A program made the position numbers and the translations under genes. DNA of 64,000 nucleotides from Lepraria neglecta (Eukaryota; Ascomycota; Lecanoromycetes; Lecanorales; Stereocaulaceae). A model generated the notes under the pieces. It ran no database searches, was not told the origin of the DNA, and worked only from the letters and a program-made list of their open reading frames with translations. Below are positions 45,401-55,509 of the stretch, one piece after another. The stretch covers positions 4,278,001 to 4,342,000 of the forward strand of contig CM065647.1 of NCBI GenBank assembly GCA_033220425.1. Direction: 5' to 3'. Position 1 is the stretch's first letter. Each line of letters starts with the position of its first letter.

Positions 45401-45576
45401 AAAATGTGTTGAAGATGGCACCGCATTCGCTGCAGGATTTGCTCGTGGGAGAGAAGTGGGAGAGGAGCTACGGGAGGGAGAAAGCGGCGTACCCACTGCC
45501 CTGGCTGAAAGAGAAGAAGTTCTGGCCTAGTGTTACTAGGGTTGATGATGGTGAGTCGGCTCCAATTTTCCTATAA
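42439..45576 (+). CDS. GCV2: Glycine dehydrogenase (decarboxylating), glycine cleavage system P-protein, mitochondrial
   Basis: Intronless 1045-residue frame. The first 55 residues are rich in Arg, Ser and Thr and poor in acids, a mitochondrial targeting sequence. The N-terminal half opens with [17 protein letters not shown] and has [18 protein letters not shown] and [20 protein letters not shown]. The C-terminal half has [28 protein letters not shown] and the PLP site [18 protein letters not shown] with the Schiff-base lysine at residue 803. The enzyme decarboxylates glycine and passes the aminomethyl group to lipoyl H-protein, working with the T and L proteins in one-carbon metabolism. Length and motifs match the homodimeric eukaryotic form with both halves fused. 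No sign of decay. Confidence 0.97.
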   Translation: [1045 protein letters not shown]

Positions 45577-46377
45577 TGAGACGGGTTTTAGCTGATAACA
45601 TAATAGCATATGGGGATATGAATCTTTTCTGCTCTTGTGGGCCTGTGGAATCTATAGATGGGATGACTGGAGCGGCAGCGCCTGCACCAACGTGATTGGA
45701 TAACGAAACTATATTGGAAATTTGCATGGCCTTGGAGTTATAGATGGTTTGGATCTCATTTGAAATAGACTGGCCGGCAATCTTCAACATCTGGCCTTCA
45801 ACATGATACCCATTTCGCGTTGTTCCTCAACGAAGGTATATATGGGAGAGAAAATAGACATGGTTAGATATTCATGGATGGATGAATCTGACGCACGGGT
45901 GGCTCAACTCCTAGGTGAAATATAGGACCCTTAAAAAGTTTTAAGCTGCGATATTCCCAATCGTGCTACGAGTTTCCATTTCGGTGTTCCTTTTTCAGTG
46001 ATAGTTGAGCAGATGGTGCAATTTTCCAGACTCGAGGTCTGAAGTCAAATGTTCGCTTTTCAAAGGGATCTAGGCAGAGGCATCCACAACTAGTGCTCTG
46101 CTTCGGAAATTTATCTGCTGTTCGCCTACCGGTCAGAGCACATGATTAATGCATCATAGCTCAACTTCGAAGCTGTAGCCTGTATCATCACAGCACCAAA
46201 TCGCTGCAAGGTTGAGAAGGCGTATTTTGGTCATGTACAGGTAATCCTCGTCACGCAAACCAAAACCTAAAAATCGCCGAGTCAGAAGGCGCAAACTCCT
46301 CCCCAACTTTCTCAACCTCGTCATGTCTCATCAACCATCACCTCGCACAATGAACCAGAAGAGGCATCGTTCAGACG
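45577..46377. other. Gene-poor spacer
   Basis: About 800 bases downstream of GCV2. Short frames are not protein-like; no repeat was recognised. Confidence 0.4.
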
Positions 46378-46960
46378 AGACTAACGTCAAGCCCATATGC
46401 CATGGCTTGGAAGACGCGCAAGCTAATAGTGACGGTGTGCTGTTTTTGGAAATTGAAAAGTGAGACACTGTTGTTAGGATCGGCACCCAATGGGCCAAAT
46501 AGCCTTTGGGACGACATGTGCTTCTCCAATTTTGACGTCCATTGACATGGTGAGCCATTAGAGCTGGAAATGGCTCCCATTGGTCTTTTGCTGCTAGGCT
46601 TCTTCTCAATGTTTCGCAGAATTCACGATAAGCCTCTTCGCTTGACGATCTGCACTCAGCCTCATTCTCATGTACTACTTTCTGCCCAGCAAATACTTCT
46701 CCGTCTGTCAAACGCGTGGCTTTGAGACCTCGTCTTTTGATGTCGAAGGCGTCCCTTTCGCTTGCGCGTCAGTTGAGCTCATCGTCGTTGGCGAGAGTGA
46801 TGCCAAGATTATCCCAGGCCAAGGAGATCGTCTTGTTGGCACTCGTAATATGAGGCTCCGGTACCTGACGACGACGTCTGACTTTCATACTAACGATCTA
46901 TCTCAGTCCAAGTTCCGGCATGCTCAGCACTATGTTTGTGGTCATGTTTCTTCAAGTACT
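46378..46960 (-). pseudogene. Decayed unknown gene
   Basis: Minus-strand protein-like blocks: ASERDAFDIKRRGLKATRLT, DGEVFAGQKVVHENEAECRS, EEAYREFCETLRRSLAAKDQ and WEPFPALMAHH in one frame, then LEKHMSSQRLFGPLGADPNN and ISLRVFQAMAYGLDVSLV in another. The frame change near 46555 and a stop just upstream (near 46760) suggest a broken gene. The family is not recognised. Confidence 0.35.
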
Positions 46961-47199
46961 CTTTAGAGAATATAAACCCAGTCGACCACCCGCCTACGAC
47001 CTTAAACTAGTCTTCTTCAACTTTAATCCAGTCGGCCACCTGTCTGCAACCTTGAACCAGTCTCCTACCACTTCCGCCAAAGCACTGTCTAACGACTAAT
47101 CCCAAATTCTCTCCCATCCTCCAGAATGTCCTGCCAAATCGCAAAATTCAACATTTACCTCCCCCTTCCCTCCCCACCACCCCAATTACCACTAATCTC
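46961..47199. other. Spacer
   Basis: Contains three loose repeats of a phrase like CAGTCGACCACC...TTAAACTAGTC (about 46980-47070). Otherwise nothing. Confidence 0.3.
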
Positions 47200-47638
47200 T
47201 CCCCAGAAACGCACCCCAATCCATCTGCGGCATCCCAAACACCGGTCCCGCCCTCTCTCTCCTCCAAAAATGCTGCAACGGCGCCCAAGTCATCACAACA
47301 CCAAACCAACGTTTCTGCTACTGCGCCTAGCCGGGCGACTTCAACAACACCGACCCCACAGCCTCAATCAGTCAACTGGACAAACTCTCAAGCTGTCCCG
47401 GCAATCCGGAGGGGACTCAATGCTTAGCTGCTAATGCGAAGGCGAGCCAGAAGGCTTTTAATAGTGCGTTTGCTACGGCGCTTGTTGCGGCGGTGAGTAT
47501 GAGTAGTGCGAGTGCGGCGACTGCGAGTCCCACGGCTACTATTATGGGTAGTAGTTCTACTACGGCTACTGCGAGTGCAGGGACGACGCCCGCCAGCTCG
47601 GATGCGAGGATGGCTTATTCTGCGTCGGCTTTGGGGTA
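47200..47638 (+). pseudogene. Secreted Cys- and Ser/Thr-rich surface protein, probably broken by one stop
   Basis: A frame following a TTACC...CCCCAG acceptor near 47208 reads NAPQSICGIPNTGPALSLLQ, KCCNGAQVITTPNQRFCYCA, then a TAG near 47333, and continues without another break through GDFNNTDPTASISQLDKLSS, CPGNPEGTQCLAAN and a Ser/Thr/Ala-rich tail to a stop at 47638. The Cys-rich head with a Ser/Thr-rich tail is common among fungal cell-wall or GPI-type proteins. A single stop where a Gln would fit means it may be a recent loss, or that the stop lies in an unrecognised intron. The signal peptide exon was not located. Confidence 0.45.
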
Positions 47639-47997
47639 GAAGAAATATGCTGTGGCTATTGGGGTCATGGTTTTAACGTTCCAAATTCTGTTAGGATGAT
47701 AGGAGTCTCTTATGTTCCGTATCGGAAGAGTAGAGGCTATCGTGCTATGTCTAGGAAGAGATTTGAGAAGTGGTATCCCATATGTGGAATTTAGAATAGC
47801 GTTACTCATGAAAGAGCTGAGACTGCTTCATGATGGGCGCCCGTTTGAATTTGCTCTGTCCTGCGTCCTGTATACGTCCAATAGATACCTTTGTATCAAC
47901 AGCAAATCTCACTTTCGTATTTACAAAGACTGTTCATGAGCAATTTGAACTTTTTGTACGTAAGGGAATGAACTAGCACTTGACAAATGAAGCCAAA
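47639..47997. other. Spacer
   Basis: About 360 bases; nothing recognised. Confidence 0.4.
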
Positions 47998-50638
47998 CTA
48001 GCTCAACGGCTTCAGGTAAGCGATTTTATTTGATCTTCGAGTCGACAACGATTCTCCGTCAACCATCTTCCTCAACTCAAATCGAGACAGCCAACTGCTG
48101 AGTGCAGTCCGCGTATTCAGGCATGCCAGACAATTATCGTAATCTCCCGCATGACAGATATTACACTGAAAGAAAGGCGCTTGGACTGTCTTCTGACAAT
48201 GATCACAGATGATAGTTCTCACGATATTCTTTCTCAATGAAATTATGCCCATGCTTTTGTGCTCCGAAGCCTCGGTTTGGGGAGATTCAGGGTCGCTCGT
48301 GGAAGGAAACCGCTCCAGAAGCCTCCAAGCGGCAGGTCTTTCATTCGGGTCCTCGGCCCGACATTCGTCTACAACATCTCTTTAATTTTGTGTAATACTT
48401 TCAGGCAAGCGCGGAAGAGCAATCGGATCAATATGAGATTCGTCGCAAGCTGGGCCTACTTGCATGTTGCACCCTCTCATGCACACTGGGCTAGACCGCG
48501 CTCGAGGCAAGTTCTCGGCTAGAGACCGCAGGAGCATTCCCAGGTGGAATATCTCAATTTTTGGTGTCACGTTGGGGCAATCGGCTTCATTTGTAGAGCG
48601 AAAAATATTTCGGAGATGGCGAAATTCGGGAGGGTAATAACAACCAAGCGTATAGCCCGTTATGAATTTGTCCTTAAAACGCCCGAAGTGTAAGCAATCC
48701 GAGCTATCGATGAGAGCGAGTATCGGATGATACATCCATAATGTCCCGATCACAAGGCCTTGGAATGGACTTGACTAACCCCTTCGACAAGTTGCTTGGC
48801 CCATTTCTCGCAGCGCTTCCATGGGATGAATCGATCATGGGTCACTTCGTCAAATATAAGGCGCCACGTTGTCCTCGGTAAATCGATGAGGTAGCTTTTC
48901 AAGTACTTTCCAGTGGTGTCGACGACAATGCCAATAAGCTTAGCAAATCCAGAGACCCCGCTCATACAACGAGGGAGCTGGATGTTATAGAGCAACTCAT
49001 AACTTGAAACAGAGCGGGCGAGCTTGATCCCATGCACCAACATGCGGTCGAACCACGTTGCGAAACAATTTGGTGGCTTAAGCAGTGAAATCTGTGTAAC
49101 CTTGTTTTCGAAGTATCGTGGACAAGCCAGGTCGTCTAGAAAGGCAAGAATTTCCGAAGATACTTTTGATGATTCAGTAGTTGTTTGGAATGAGTAGATT
49201 CGAGACTTGTGGTGTTGCTTTTGTACGCTACCTTGGTTAGATAAGGAAAACCGAAAATTGGCATCCTCATCGAGGTCTTCGGTCTCTGAAAGGAATTCCT
49301 GGATTAGTGTGGGTAATGAATACGGAAGCGATGCAGCTCCAGTCGCGAACATATTATTCCTAGTCTTGTATTCATGTTGCGAGATCTTCGTAGCCGCCCA
49401 ATATATCGAAGACCGACAAACGTTGATCGAAATGCTGAGCCTACGCCACTGCCTGGGTGACTTCAGGTACAAGAGCTTGTAGAAATTTGTTTTGAAATCA
49501 CCCGAAGAACTTTATTCATAGGAGCTAGTTACGAGGAGACAAGAGTTTGGAAGTTGTTGATCTGTAGTGTACATCTCTGGGGAAAAGATCGTGAGACGTC
49601 AAAAAGACTTGCAGGTTCCAAAGAGACCACTGACCTAGGAAATGCGTGAGCAAGGTCGGCAGAGTTCCCAAGGACAGGCTCATGCTCATTGCCCTGATGA
49701 TGCCTTTCTGTAGAGCTAGGCATAACTTTGGCGGAATCGATATGCCGATGGCTTTGGGAAGTATCACTGTCTATATCGGCCTCTAGGAAGCTTCTATATG
49801 CGTGCCATGGCAACGAAGGCCCCTGCTCGATCGAATACAACTGACCTCTAAAATTCGGTTGAATTGATTGTGAGATGCGATTGACGGGCATTGGTTTGTG
49901 ACAAAACTGCATGGTGTGTCTCCGAAAGTGACTGCTGTATCTCGGATAGTTTTCGATCAAGGCTCAATGATGCCTCCTTGGAGTTATCAACATCGCGACT
50001 GATTATGGTTAACGTTGCTTCGGATCGGTTGGCGGAGGATCTGGAAAGAGCATTAGTCTTGGCAGGATCAAGTCGGATGGAATATATTTACAAATCATTC
50101 GCGCTGACAGCAGCTAGGAGGTTTTCCCTGTACTTTTTGAGCGCATCTTTGATTTTGTAAATCTTTGACTTTTTTCTTGTCCAAGCTCTTCAACGAGCTC
50201 GTGGTGTCCCATTGACATTCTTGAGTATCTTCACTTGGATAATTTGTTTTCAAATGCTCAAGGGTAAGCTGTGCTCTTGAAAGAGTTGTTGTGATTACAG
50301 TGGAGGGCGAAGCCGCGTGCTGGTTGTTGATCTCCTCTACTAAGTTGGTAAAGTGCTCGAGTTGTTCCTGTAGTGATGAAAACATTAGTCTAGCCATGCA
50401 GCTGAGATAGAGTAGTCACACTGTAAGTCTCGAAACACCCCGAAGAAGTGAAGAGGATACAAGATGGTTAAGGATTTGAGGGAGACAACGATGACATCAG
50501 CGCTTCTATGGTAGTATTTGCCTGCAATGCTTCTAACTCTTCGGGAGAGCGATAGAATGTTTTGGCGTGATCAAAAGCTTCATTGACCACATATGTAATC
50601 GTAATCACACTCGCGATCAATCCTGCCACGTCAACCAT
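47998..50638 (-). pseudogene. Kinase-like domain plus ZZ-type zinc finger protein, decayed
   Basis: Starts at 50638 with MVDVAGLIASVITITYVVNE, an N-terminal helix of the kind found on fungal STAND/kinase-like proteins, then EELEALQ and coiled-coil segments (EQLEHFTNLVEEINNQHA). The middle (49960-49530) is poorly conserved. From about 49100 a kinase-like C-lobe is clear: IPWKRCEKWAKQLVEGVSQV, HSKAL, then in a shifted frame IGTLWMYHPILALIDSSDCL, YTLGCYYPPEFRHL and TPKIEIFHLGMLLRSLAENL. After a TAA at 48382-48384 (Tyr would fit) the frame continues to a ZZ finger: IICDHCQKTVQAPFFQCNIC and GDYDNCLAC, ending at 47998. No catalytic HRD/DFG was seen, so the intact protein would be a pseudokinase. 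At least one frameshift (near 48750) and one stop are present. Confidence 0.65.
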
Positions 50639-51331
50639 AGCTGCAAATCTGAAGACTAAAGTGCCTGATATTCGTGGCAAGACTGGCGACGAGACAAGGA
50701 AAGCTAGTAAAATGATTGGTTAGGGGAGAACAGAGGAACGCTGCAGCATGTCCTTCGAGATTCAAAAGTGTAACTCGAGAATTGTCACCACAGCAGCTTA
50801 TTCAAGTTCCGATTTTAAAGCTGAGCGGCTTCTGTTTATTTACAATTTACAGTAGTTGGTCATTGGGCAACACGGCTAAAAATGACCATATTAGACGCGG
50901 GCATAATGAGGCAGCCATTCACAGTTCTTTTCCCTAATAGGGCGATAAGCCCTGCAGCCCTACTGTAGCAACGAAACCTGAGCAGTACTCGCAGTAGAAC
51001 ACGTCCAATTCAGCTCTGCTCTAAATTTGGATCTGTACATTCTCAATTCCCATAGTAAGTTGAACTTCATAGCCTCGACTCCTTACATGTGACGAATAAA
51101 AATTCCCAGCTTTCTTTGAGCTTGAACTTGACAGTTTCTGCTCCCCTCGCTAACCAAAATTTGCCTCTTCGATTCCATATAACATATGCCTCGCCCATCA
51201 AGCTTTGCCAAAAGTGTCGAGACAGGATAGATTAGGTCCAGTAGCTCCATAAATTCGTCATAGGCCATAACAGCAGGCTCAGGAAAGCGAAAGCAGAATT
51301 CTGACAGATCAAGGTGGTGGATCCACACTAT
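50639..51331. other. Spacer with a minor minus-strand frame
   Basis: Holds an 81-residue minus-strand frame (51328-51083) with the fairly protein-like AYDEFMELLDLIYPVSTLLA, but no start context, intron or family could be found. Otherwise nothing. Confidence 0.3.
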
Positions 51332-52293
51332 TCACACTAATGCCACACTATGAAGCTCAGGCACGTCATGCAATTGCCCATGTAGCTCTGAAAGCACGTG
51401 TTCGGTCCCAATTCTGGCATGCATGTCGTCAGAAGAACGCGTGTCGTCGATCTCGGTGATCATACTTCCAGTAGTCTCTTCGCCTTTGTAGAAGTTTGGC
51501 TTTCTGGATCCGTTAAGGCGATAGCCAATAGCTGCGATAAAGACTAAGAATGGGACTCCGAAGGGGATCCTAGTGCTAATACTAATCTTTGCTGGTGTGC
51601 TCGGATGTTGTGGTGTTGACGTCCGAGAAGGGGATGGGGTTCCTGTTTGAGTAACGAAACTGGATCTTGGAATCGTTGCTGGCGATAGCGATACAATGCT
51701 GGTTGGAGAAGGCGTAATTGCGGCCGATGTAGATGTCGCAATTCCTGCAACTGTGGGGAGCTCGCTCTGGAGCGAATTGAGTGTTGCGCCAGGGGCCGAG
51801 CAGCCAACTCCAGTACCTACTGTGCCGGCTGCTGTCTATGTATAGCATGTCCAGTCTCGGAGGCAAGGCAGCAGAAGCTTATTCCCGATTCACCTTGCTG
51901 CCAGGAGGGGTCTGCGCACTCATTTGATCAAATCAGATATATAATTCAAGTAGACACGGTTGAAAACCTCATGGTTCCACAGTTACTCTCGCTCCCTTAG
52001 ACATAACGGTATCATAGCAATCACTGCCTTTAGGTATCTTAGCCAAGCAGAGCACAAAGGTACAGAGGGTTCTATCCACTATCAGGGCAACACAGAGAAG
52101 CGGCTTCTTTCACAAAGGTCTGGTTGGCTGCACGGCAGTTCTGCTCGAACGTCAATTGGCCAGAAACCAGGTCCCGCGGACGAGAGTCTGGGTAAAGTAA
52201 GGCAAGGCCACCACTGAATGCTTGTGCAAAGACCTTAAAAGTCAATTGTAAGGAAACGACGGCAAATAGAGGCAATTTGATACAAGAAAACAT
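51332..52293 (-). pseudogene. Secreted/single-pass membrane protein with Ser/Thr/Pro stalk, splicing or integrity unclear
   Basis: From an ATG at 52293 a signal peptide (LPLFAVVSLQLTFKVFAQA) leads to FSGGLALLYPDSRP, QLTFEQNCRAANQTF and ASLCCP. After a break, GESGISFCC is seen near 51890, and from about 51780 a single frame runs: LNSLQSELPTVAGIATST, a Ser/Thr/Pro-rich stalk, the membrane helix IPFGVPFLVFIAAIGYRL and a cytoplasmic tail ending at 51332. This is the design of fungal wall-sensor-like membrane proteins. The junction between about 52075 and 51790 could not be resolved with normal introns, so the gene may be broken or have an unusual structure. Confidence 0.45.
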
Positions 52294-52862
52294 CGCTGAA
52301 AAAAAGGAAATCTTACTATGCGTATGGATTTAATAGTAGAATTGAGGAAGCGAAGGCAGAGATAGGACTTACATGGTAATTAATATCTCTGCTCAAAGCT
52401 GCAGAAAGTTGGAGTCCATCGCTGCACTGGCCTCATGCAGGGATAGAGACTCAAGTTAGTCAACATGCAGCCTGGGGCATGAAGCTAGCGATCTAGATAA
52501 TTTCACGTATGAAAATTTACATGCTATGCAGACAACATCTCGCCACGGAGACTCTTCTCACGGATGTTTGAGGGAGAACGGAGTAAAGATAGAACTTGGA
52601 TGGTAATCAGCATTTCCTCTCGAATTTGAAGTATGTAGAGGTCTGTCGTCGCACTGGACAGTGTATGGAGGGAGCGATAATCAACTTAGTCAACATGCAG
52701 CTCTTGCACGCAGTAAGAGGCGTTGAAATTCCTTGCTCCCAAAATGGCATTGCTTGATGATTGCGCTAAGATAAGATAAGGGCCAAATCTTTCCCACTGA
52801 GAACTCTTGGCACTTAGTACATTTCTGTAATTCTCGGTGAAACGTTACTGTATAGCACTACA
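52294..52862. other. Divergent upstream region (secreted protein gene / ENP1)
   Basis: Contains two related stretches (near 52370-52460 and 52600-52700) sharing GATGGTAAT.A.CA...CTCT, GTCGCACTGG and TAGTCAACATGCAGC, so about 90 bases are duplicated imperfectly. No gene recognised. Confidence 0.4.
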
Positions 52863-54467
52863 ATGGCACCATCTTCAAGATCAAAATCCCAAAGACGGCA
52901 TGTGCCGCTAGAGCAAGACCTGACCTCGACAGGTTCTCTCAGAACTAGGTCGAAAAAGAGAAAGCCAAGGCCTGAGGACGAAGATGGAGGCTATGTGGAC
53001 TCAAGGTCGTCACGAAAGATTCTGAAAATTGGTCAAGATTTGGTGGATGAGGATCAACAGGAAAGTACGGCGTCAGAACCAAACCCAGCTTTTACTTTCG
53101 AGTCACGATTCGGTGCAGAGAGCGGTTCTGAAGAGGAAGATGAGCGGCACGATGATGAGGAAGCGTGGGGTGACGAGGAGCATGATGTGGTGGAAGAAGT
53201 CGTAGGTAGTGCGCATCCACGTTTGGGGTAACGTACTGACTAGTCTGTGGTACAGGAGATAGATTCAAACGACCTAAACCTCTTCAATAAATTCATCCCC
53301 TCTACCACAGCAGACCCCATGTTACAGTCAACCGCAAATGATGAAGCAGAAGGACAAGGGACGAACCTGGCAGATCTCATTTTGGAGAAAATAGCCGCTC
53401 ATGAAGCTGGACAGGCGGGGGAGTTGGTCATACAAGGGGGAGGTATGCCAGAGGATGCGGTGGAGCTACCAGCGAAGGTCGTGGAGGTTTACTCCAAGTA
53501 TGTTGTTTTGTAATAAAGAGGCACTGGAATATCTATGCTGATATTTGCTACATAGAATTGGCTTACTGCTGAGTCGATACAGGTCTGGAAAATTGCCCAA
53601 GCCATTCAAGATCATTCCCAGCCTACCGCAGTGGGAGGACCTCCTCGCCATCACCAGACCCGAATCATGGACACCCAATGCCTGCTACGAAGCCACCAGA
53701 ATTTTCGTCTCCAGCAAACCCTACATCACCCAAACTTTCCTCCGAACCGTATTGCTCGATCGAGTACGGGAAGATATCCACGAAACGAAGAAATTGAACA
53801 TTCATTTGTTCAACGCATTGAAGAAAGCGCTCTACAAGCCCAGTGCTTGGTTTAAAGGGCTATTATTTCCATTGGTGGATGGTCAATGCACCCTAAGGGA
53901 GGCACACATCATCAGCTCGGTCCTTGTACGAGTCTCGATACCAGTTCTACATTCTGCCGCCGCTCTGCTGCGGTTGACGGAGATAGCAGCAGAGCAGACC
54001 TCCTCAATGTCAAGCGAAGGGGCGGGGGCTACGAATATCTTCATCAGGGTGCTTCTAGAGAAGAAGTATGCACTGCCATAGTAGGTCATCCAGTGCATTC
54101 CCCTAATTCACCGCTGACAACTGGGAACAGCAAAGTCATCGATGGCTTAGTATTTCATTTCCTCCGATTCCGTGCCACAGCCCCCATTAATGGAGTAAAC
54201 GGAGAATTGGATGCATCTAATCTATCTGCAAGAGACGTCAAATTACCAGTGATATGGCACCAATGTCTCCTTGCGTTTGCACAGCGTTACCGGAACGATA
54301 TTACAGAGGACCAGCGGGAAGCCTTGCTGGATCTATTATTAGTAAGAGGGCATAAAGATATTGGGCCTGAAGTCCGTAGAGAGTTGCTTGAGGGCAGAGG
54401 GCGAGGTGTGCCCGTGGAGGAACCCCGAGACATGGAGGGTGACGACACCATGTTCGACGCTACATGA
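52863..54467 (+). CDS. ENP1: Essential nuclear protein 1 / bystin, 40S ribosome biogenesis factor
   Basis: Four exons, 52863-53201, 53256-53497, 53556-54080 and 54131-54467, give 480 residues; introns of 54, 58 and 50 bases have donors GTAGGT, GTATGT and GTAGGT. The N-terminal 110 residues are basic then highly acidic ([20 protein letters not shown]). The bystin domain begins at LNLFNKFIP and includes [60 protein letters not shown] and [20 protein letters not shown], followed by [20 protein letters not shown] near the end. Enp1 binds pre-40S particles and is needed for late maturation and export. The splice junctions restore the expected sequence, for example YSKIGLLL and [12 protein letters not shown]. 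Functionally it pairs with UTP21 at 6305. Confidence 0.95.
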
Positions 54468-55014
54468 ATGAACGAAAAATAGATGCAATGATGATGACAT
54501 CTGGGCCTGTCCCCTCACCTCTTATAGCCTTCCTATAAGAGGTCCTCAATTCGTTTCAGCTCTCACGCTCGATCTAGAGAGTCAACTTCCAAATCTTGCA
54601 GCTCAAGCAGATCTCCGAGGAACGTTTCACTTGAAAGTCTAGGATGGTTGCATTGAGTGACTCGAAAAGACGTTCATCGTGCATGATCCGGAACCTAGCA
54701 TCCGCTGTGCATCAACCATGAAAGATCGAAACCCGAGATCGACGTTGGTCCAGCTGGGCCCTTTGCTTGCATCATGCCCGCTCTACATTGTTTCAAACAA
54801 AAGCAAGAGATGCCATTGGCTAAAACGGCCCAAACAAAGCCCCACGCACGTATACCTACGCCTTCAGCGTGGATCAGCACTGCCGAGGATGTTTTGCTTG
54901 AAATTGCGGGGGATGTCATAGCCCTGGTTTCATCCACCTTCCTCCATCACAATCACGGAAGTGTTGTATAGAAGTTTCGCAGCGTATCGCCATCGATATG
55001 AGGGTTTTAAGCTT
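54468..55014. other. Spacer downstream of ENP1
   Basis: About 550 bases. Opposed 80-residue frames at 54680-54937 are not protein-like. Nothing recognised. Confidence 0.4.
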
Positions 55015-55016
55015 GA

Positions 55017-55064
55017 TGATCCATCGCTCTGGAGACTAGATGATCCATCGCTTTGGAGACTAGA
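55017..55064. repeat. Tandem pair of a 24-base repeat
   Basis: TGATCCATCGCTCTGGAGAC plus TAGA occurs at 55017-55040 and again, with one change, at 55041-55064. A third copy lies in the same direction at 56948-56971, beyond the nuclease-like gene. Confidence 0.85.
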
Positions 55065-55289
55065 TGGCGCAATGGAGCCTGTCGTGCCTGTCGCGTGGCG
55101 TGTCGGTTGAGTTGGAAGGTGCGATTGCTTGGTTAGCTTAGTTAGCTTAGTATTTAGTTGGTGCCCCCTACCAGAAGAAAGAATCCATCCTCCTTCTACC
55201 TACTCAGGTCCATCCAAGCTTGTTAAATTGGTTGGGCCTTCTAGTGAAGCTATCCCGAATCAGGTAAAGTCACTCGCTTCTTGCAAGTA

Positions 55290-55365
55290 GAAGGGTTCAC
55301 CCCAAGTGCGCAAAGTGCGCAACCCAGTCAGCCCTATAGGGTTGCGCACTTGGGGTGAACCCTTC
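55290..55365. mobile_element. 76-base palindromic MITE with TA target duplication
   Basis: The inverted arms begin GAAGGGTTCACCCCAAGTGC and match perfectly for 24 bases and, allowing a 9-base duplication (AGTGCGCAA) in the left arm, for 27. TA flanks both ends (55288-55289, 55366-55367). The outermost bases and TA duplication match the element inside the SDR gene at 37085. Confidence 0.8.
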
Positions 55366-55509
55366 TACTCGTTGATAGGAGGAAATAGGCGCTTGCTTAG
55401 CTAAGCACAAAAAAACCTTTAGTACCACTTTTTAGCTAGACAAAATTCAATTAAGTTACACCACAAAGACAAAGGTCCTTCCGTCTGCCTTTTGTCCTTG
55501 CCAGAAGCG
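55366..55509. other. Upstream region of the PD-(D/E)XK-like gene
   Basis: AT-rich, with a short A run near 55410; promoter by position. Confidence 0.3.
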
